Made by a program: the position numbers and the translations under genes. A stretch of 64,000 bases of DNA from Callaeas wilsoni. Its lineage: Eukaryota > Chordata > Aves > Passeriformes > Callaeidae. Below are positions 60,669-64,000 of this stretch, piece after piece. A model generated the notes under the pieces. The model worked only from the letters and a program-made list of their open reading frames with translations, had not been told where the DNA came from and searched no databases. Position 1 is the first letter of the stretch. Each line of letters begins with the position of its first letter. The stretch lies in NCBI GenBank assembly GCA_013398955.1, contig VWPU01004883.1, positions 372,001 to 436,000 of the forward strand, in the 5' to 3' direction.

Positions 60669-60804
60669 GGAACAGAGAAAAGCACGACTTTCAGAGGACG
60701 TGGTGTGCACAGAGCCCACGGTGTGCACAGAGCCCACCAGCACNGGGAACAGAGAAAAGCACAATTTTCAGAGGACATGGTGTGCACAGAGCCCACCAGC
60801 ACAC
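60669..60804. repeat. tandem duplication with ambiguous base N at 60,743
   Basis: A segment beginning GGAACAGAGAAAAGCAC is present at 60,669 and again at 60,745. Both copies run through TTTCAGAGGAC and TGTGCACAGAGCCCAC. The first copy also has an internal 18-bp duplication of GGTGTGCACAGAGCCCAC. An N at the junction suggests that the assembler or base caller had trouble here, so copy number may be wrong. Confidence 0.9.
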
Positions 60805-63800
60805 AGTGGGCAGCTGTCCCTGTGAAGGCACTGCTGAGAGGTGAAGGAATGGCCCAGGGCGGCTGGCTAGGCAGGTGTATGAGCTGCAGGGACTTCTTGG
60901 ATTTGGATTAGCAAGGGGGATAACAGAGATAACTACCTCACTTTCCCATCACAGCTGTCACACTGCTGATAGCAAGGTCAGGACGTGGGCAATGAATGCA
61001 CTGAGGGAAGTGGAGGGATGGGATCCCCAAAACTGCCTGTCCTCCACTCCTTTACCTGAGTGACTGGGGCAGGGAGATGGGTCTGCAGAAACTGCCGTGG
61101 GGAGCAGGGTGCATCTCAGTGGGATGAAGGGCATTGCTGTCAGGCATCAGCGCTGTCCTGAGGGTGCAGAGCAGGCTGAGTTCTCATACAGCACAGACAC
61201 GGGAAAGGAAAATTAAAGCAGCCCCATGCCAGGGTCCTGAGGTCTTCCTTTCCTCTTTTCCCAGGCCATAGTACAGTGAGATCACCAGAAGCTGGCTGCT
61301 AAATCTGATCTGTCCTGTACTTTGGGAACAGCGAGGTACCACAGAAGTCATCAAGGAGCTGCAAAGGTGGCTGCCAACCCAGAGCCAGGAGCACGGCTCG
61401 AGCAGGTGGAAGGCTGGAGCTGGTGGAGATAACACTCTTTCATCTGGGTTTTGGTCCCTGAATCGGAGGGCTGGACAGCATTAGCCATCACTGATCTGGA
61501 GCCAGCATCTGAATGACTGCAGAAGAAACTCACCCTCGCTGGAGCCCTGCCTGGGCTCTGTTTCAGGCACAGCTGCCAGCGGGAGTTGGCGTGTCCTGTG
61601 TGATGATCAGTGATCTGGGACTGACAGCGTTCCACAGCCCTGGCCGCAGCAGCAGTTACCCTGAGCAGGGCTCTGGAGCAGCCATACCCCGGGAGATGGG
61701 GCTAAGTGGGTCTCCTCTCTGCTGGAGCCTGACTGTGGCCACTGGAGAGGAAGCACAGACTTGTAAGGCTGATCTACCAAGTGATGCCGACTGCTCCGTG
61801 TGGCAAGTTGTCTCTGAGTGCAGCATGCAGGTTCAAATGTTACAGAGAAATAACAAAGGTGTAGCCTTGGAGGTGGAGGAGAAAGGAAAGGAACAAAAAT
61901 AATTTAATAATGAATATATTATGTAGACATGTCATGTCTCTTGCCTGCTGGCATGGATTAATATCCATAAATCAAAAAGGAAGGAACTGTTTTTAATGCT
62001 GGAGATGGATGCTGGTCCTCAGAAAATTGCTAAGGGGGCATTAATGAGGAGAGACATCTGGGAATGGCTCCAGGTGCATTGGCTGCATGCACAGGAAATG
62101 CTGCAGTACTGCTGTCAGCTAAAAATTATTCCTGTGCTGTGGACACGTGTGGTCTGTGAGGACAAAAGTGTGGGAACCACAGGTTCCCGTGTGGAGGAGT
62201 TGGTCAAGCTTAGGACAAAGATGGATAATCCCTTGGCTCTCCGCTCCACAAGGCAGCTCTTCCCTTCTCTTGCACACCAGGACAGTTGGCCCCATCCTTT
62301 GACTGTGCTCAGCAAGAAGGTCCACACGGTCTAGTGATGGGACAGTCTCAGCCTGTGGAAGGCAGGAGCCAAAACTGAGGTGGGACATGCCATTACATCC
62401 ATCCTGCCTCTGCTGGGCATGCAGTCACCAGACACAGGAGCCAGGGACAGTGGCATCTCACAGCCACCACCAGTGCCATGACACAGAGGATGGGCAGTAG
62501 CACCTCCTCCTGCTGCTCCATTAAACATCGGATCAAGCAGAGATAAGGATCCCCCTCTGGGACTAGAAGGAGCCCTCCATGGAGAAAGAAGGAGCTCTGA
62601 GGTTACATTTAAGGGACAGAGGGCAGAGGCTCAAAGCGTGGAGCATCTCTGCAGTGTTTCCTGAGCCCTCTCTGACGATGGCTGGTGGGTGTGTGGGCAA
62701 GATGCAATTAGTCTGTTGAACAAGAACAAGCCCTAACGCGTTGATCGGGGATGACCTCCTTGGGATCTTACCCTTTCCGCAGCACAAGGCCCCTCCCAGG
62801 ACTTCAGAGGGGTGTTAAACCCAGGGGCGATGGCACAGTGAGACCCTTCACATCCCTAGGAGGGCTCTGTGTGGTGGGGGCTGCCATCAGGAAAAGGGGG
62901 GGGAGTCACTTCTGCTGTCCGTGTTTTTTCCTAAGGAGAGGGCATCGAGTGCCAGGATTTCGTTAATCACATTTTATGTGCATTTAAAAAACCCTTGAAA
63001 TCTTCACTTTTAAAGAGCATCTGCTCCTCTCCCACCTGCCCTGTAACCTGGCAGGGGCTGCCTCTCATGCCTGCTCCCTCTCTGCCCTTCCCGGGACCAC
63101 CTCCTTCCCCTTGCACTGACCCACTTTAGGCGTCAGACTTGCAGCCCAGTGGCTCACCCGGGGGAAGTGGCTGGATTCACAGAATAAATCTGCAGAGCCA
63201 GGGAGCCAGCCAGGGCTGAGTGAGCAGGGACAGGCTCTCCAGGAGAGAGAGACACCCATGGCTGTGTGCACGTGGAGAGGCGAGAAACCTGCCAAGGAGA
63301 AGCCTGGGAGCAAAGGATGCTAAGAAAGCATATGTTCACACTATGAATGGATTAGAGGGGAAAAGGGGAAAAAAAACAAGGCAGGAGGGAAGGGCATGAC
63401 AGAGAGGGGCACAGAGCAGTGGAAAGGACACTCACCAGCCAGGCAAAGCCCTGCACAGCACAGCTGCTCCTTTTCAGGTTGCACTGCAAGGGAAAGGTGT
63501 GATTTGGGAGAAAGCTTGGTCCTAAGACAGGGGGTATCTGCCACCCCAGAGGTGTAGAGCAGGATGGGGGTAGGGAAGCTGCTGGCTTGGGGGATCTTGA
63601 GAGTTGCCAGAACTGAGCTGTAGAGAGGGAAAGGAGGGATGGAGGAGGCTGAGTATTTGGAGATGCCTCAGCATTTCAGGGCTTATTTAAAATGAACAGT
63701 CACCTCCTTCAAGGTTCACCTCATGTGACGGAGCAGCCCCAACTCCTGACAGCAAAGCACAAGCAGCTGCTGTCCCAGGGTCCCAGCAGAGGGATGGAAA

Positions 63801-63975
63801 CCCCAAGCATGAGATCCAGAGAGTTGCTACAAGCAAATCCATGTGGCAACATCAGAAAGCCACGCTGAGGCCGAGCTCACAGGCAGACAAGCTTAGCCCT
63901 CAGAGAGCAGGGAATTGCTATCTGTCTGTCTCCCTCTGTTTTCCCTGATTTTATTGTGTTTTGTTTAATTGAATC

Positions 63976-63995
63976 ACACACACACGTGCACACAA
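63976..63995. repeat. short (CA)n repeat
   Basis: TCACACACACACGTGCACAC close to the right edge, only a few uninterrupted units. Confidence 0.7.
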
Positions 63996-64000
63996 AGCCC

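Larger units (their letters stand above)
33130..64000. other. region upstream of the ELFN1 coding exon (introns/5' exons expected)
   Basis: No protein-coding exon was recognised in these 31 kb. In mammals ELFN1 has non-coding 5' exons spread over tens of kb, so the promoter and 5' exons probably lie here or beyond the right edge. The one CpG-dense patch with a donor-like site on the - strand is at 53.0-53.16 kb. Repeats and candidate regulatory blocks in this span are listed separately. Stretches not listed look like ordinary unique non-coding DNA. Confidence 0.5.

Noticed and set aside
1..64000. CRISPR arrays, operons, bacterial promoters, tRNA or rRNA genes
   Set aside because: The sequence is vertebrate nuclear DNA, and none of these was seen.

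Overview
This is vertebrate nuclear DNA, most likely from a bird. Two recognisable protein-coding genes occupy a small part of it and everything else is non-coding. The avian call rests on CR1 LINE 3' ends at about 12.3, 19.15 and 27.9 kb that carry the bird-typical 'TTGGAAGGGACC' core, on older CR1 and MIR-like fragments, and on protein orthology. Most open reading frames above 60 codons are chance frames in GC-moderate DNA.

Layout: (1) 1-11,081 reads as the last intron of MAD1L1 on the + strand; no earlier MAD1L1 exon was recognised. (2) 11,082-11,240 is the last coding exon of MAD1L1 (spindle-assembly-checkpoint protein MAD1). It is followed by a 3' UTR of about 0.9 kb ending at an AATAAA at 12,141. 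(3) 12.2-29.4 kb is the intergenic space between two convergent genes. It holds CR1 and MIR relics, a CpG-rich patch with a perfect cAMP response element, and an AT-rich block with paired octamer sites. (4) 29.4-33.1 kb on the - strand is ELFN1: an AU-rich 3' UTR, an intronless 796-codon reading frame, and probable splice acceptors just upstream. (5) 33.1-64 kb lies upstream of the ELFN1 coding exon. It should hold the ELFN1 5' UTR introns and exons and possibly its promoter. It also contains MIR and ancient CR1 copies, a 12-unit 23-bp minisatellite, a perfect hairpin, a CpG-dense patch with a donor-like site, and a tandem duplication with one ambiguous base (N at 60,743).

The tail-to-tail MAD1L1/ELFN1 order matches the arrangement I know from human 7p22.3, so this looks like conserved synteny. 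The genes have unrelated jobs. MAD1 acts at nuclear pores and kinetochores. ELFN1 is a postsynaptic adhesion protein that recruits and modulates group III metabotropic glutamate receptors in trans. I found no previously undescribed multi-gene system. The points most worth checking are regulatory candidates, the structure of the ELFN1 5' end, and the repeat arrays.
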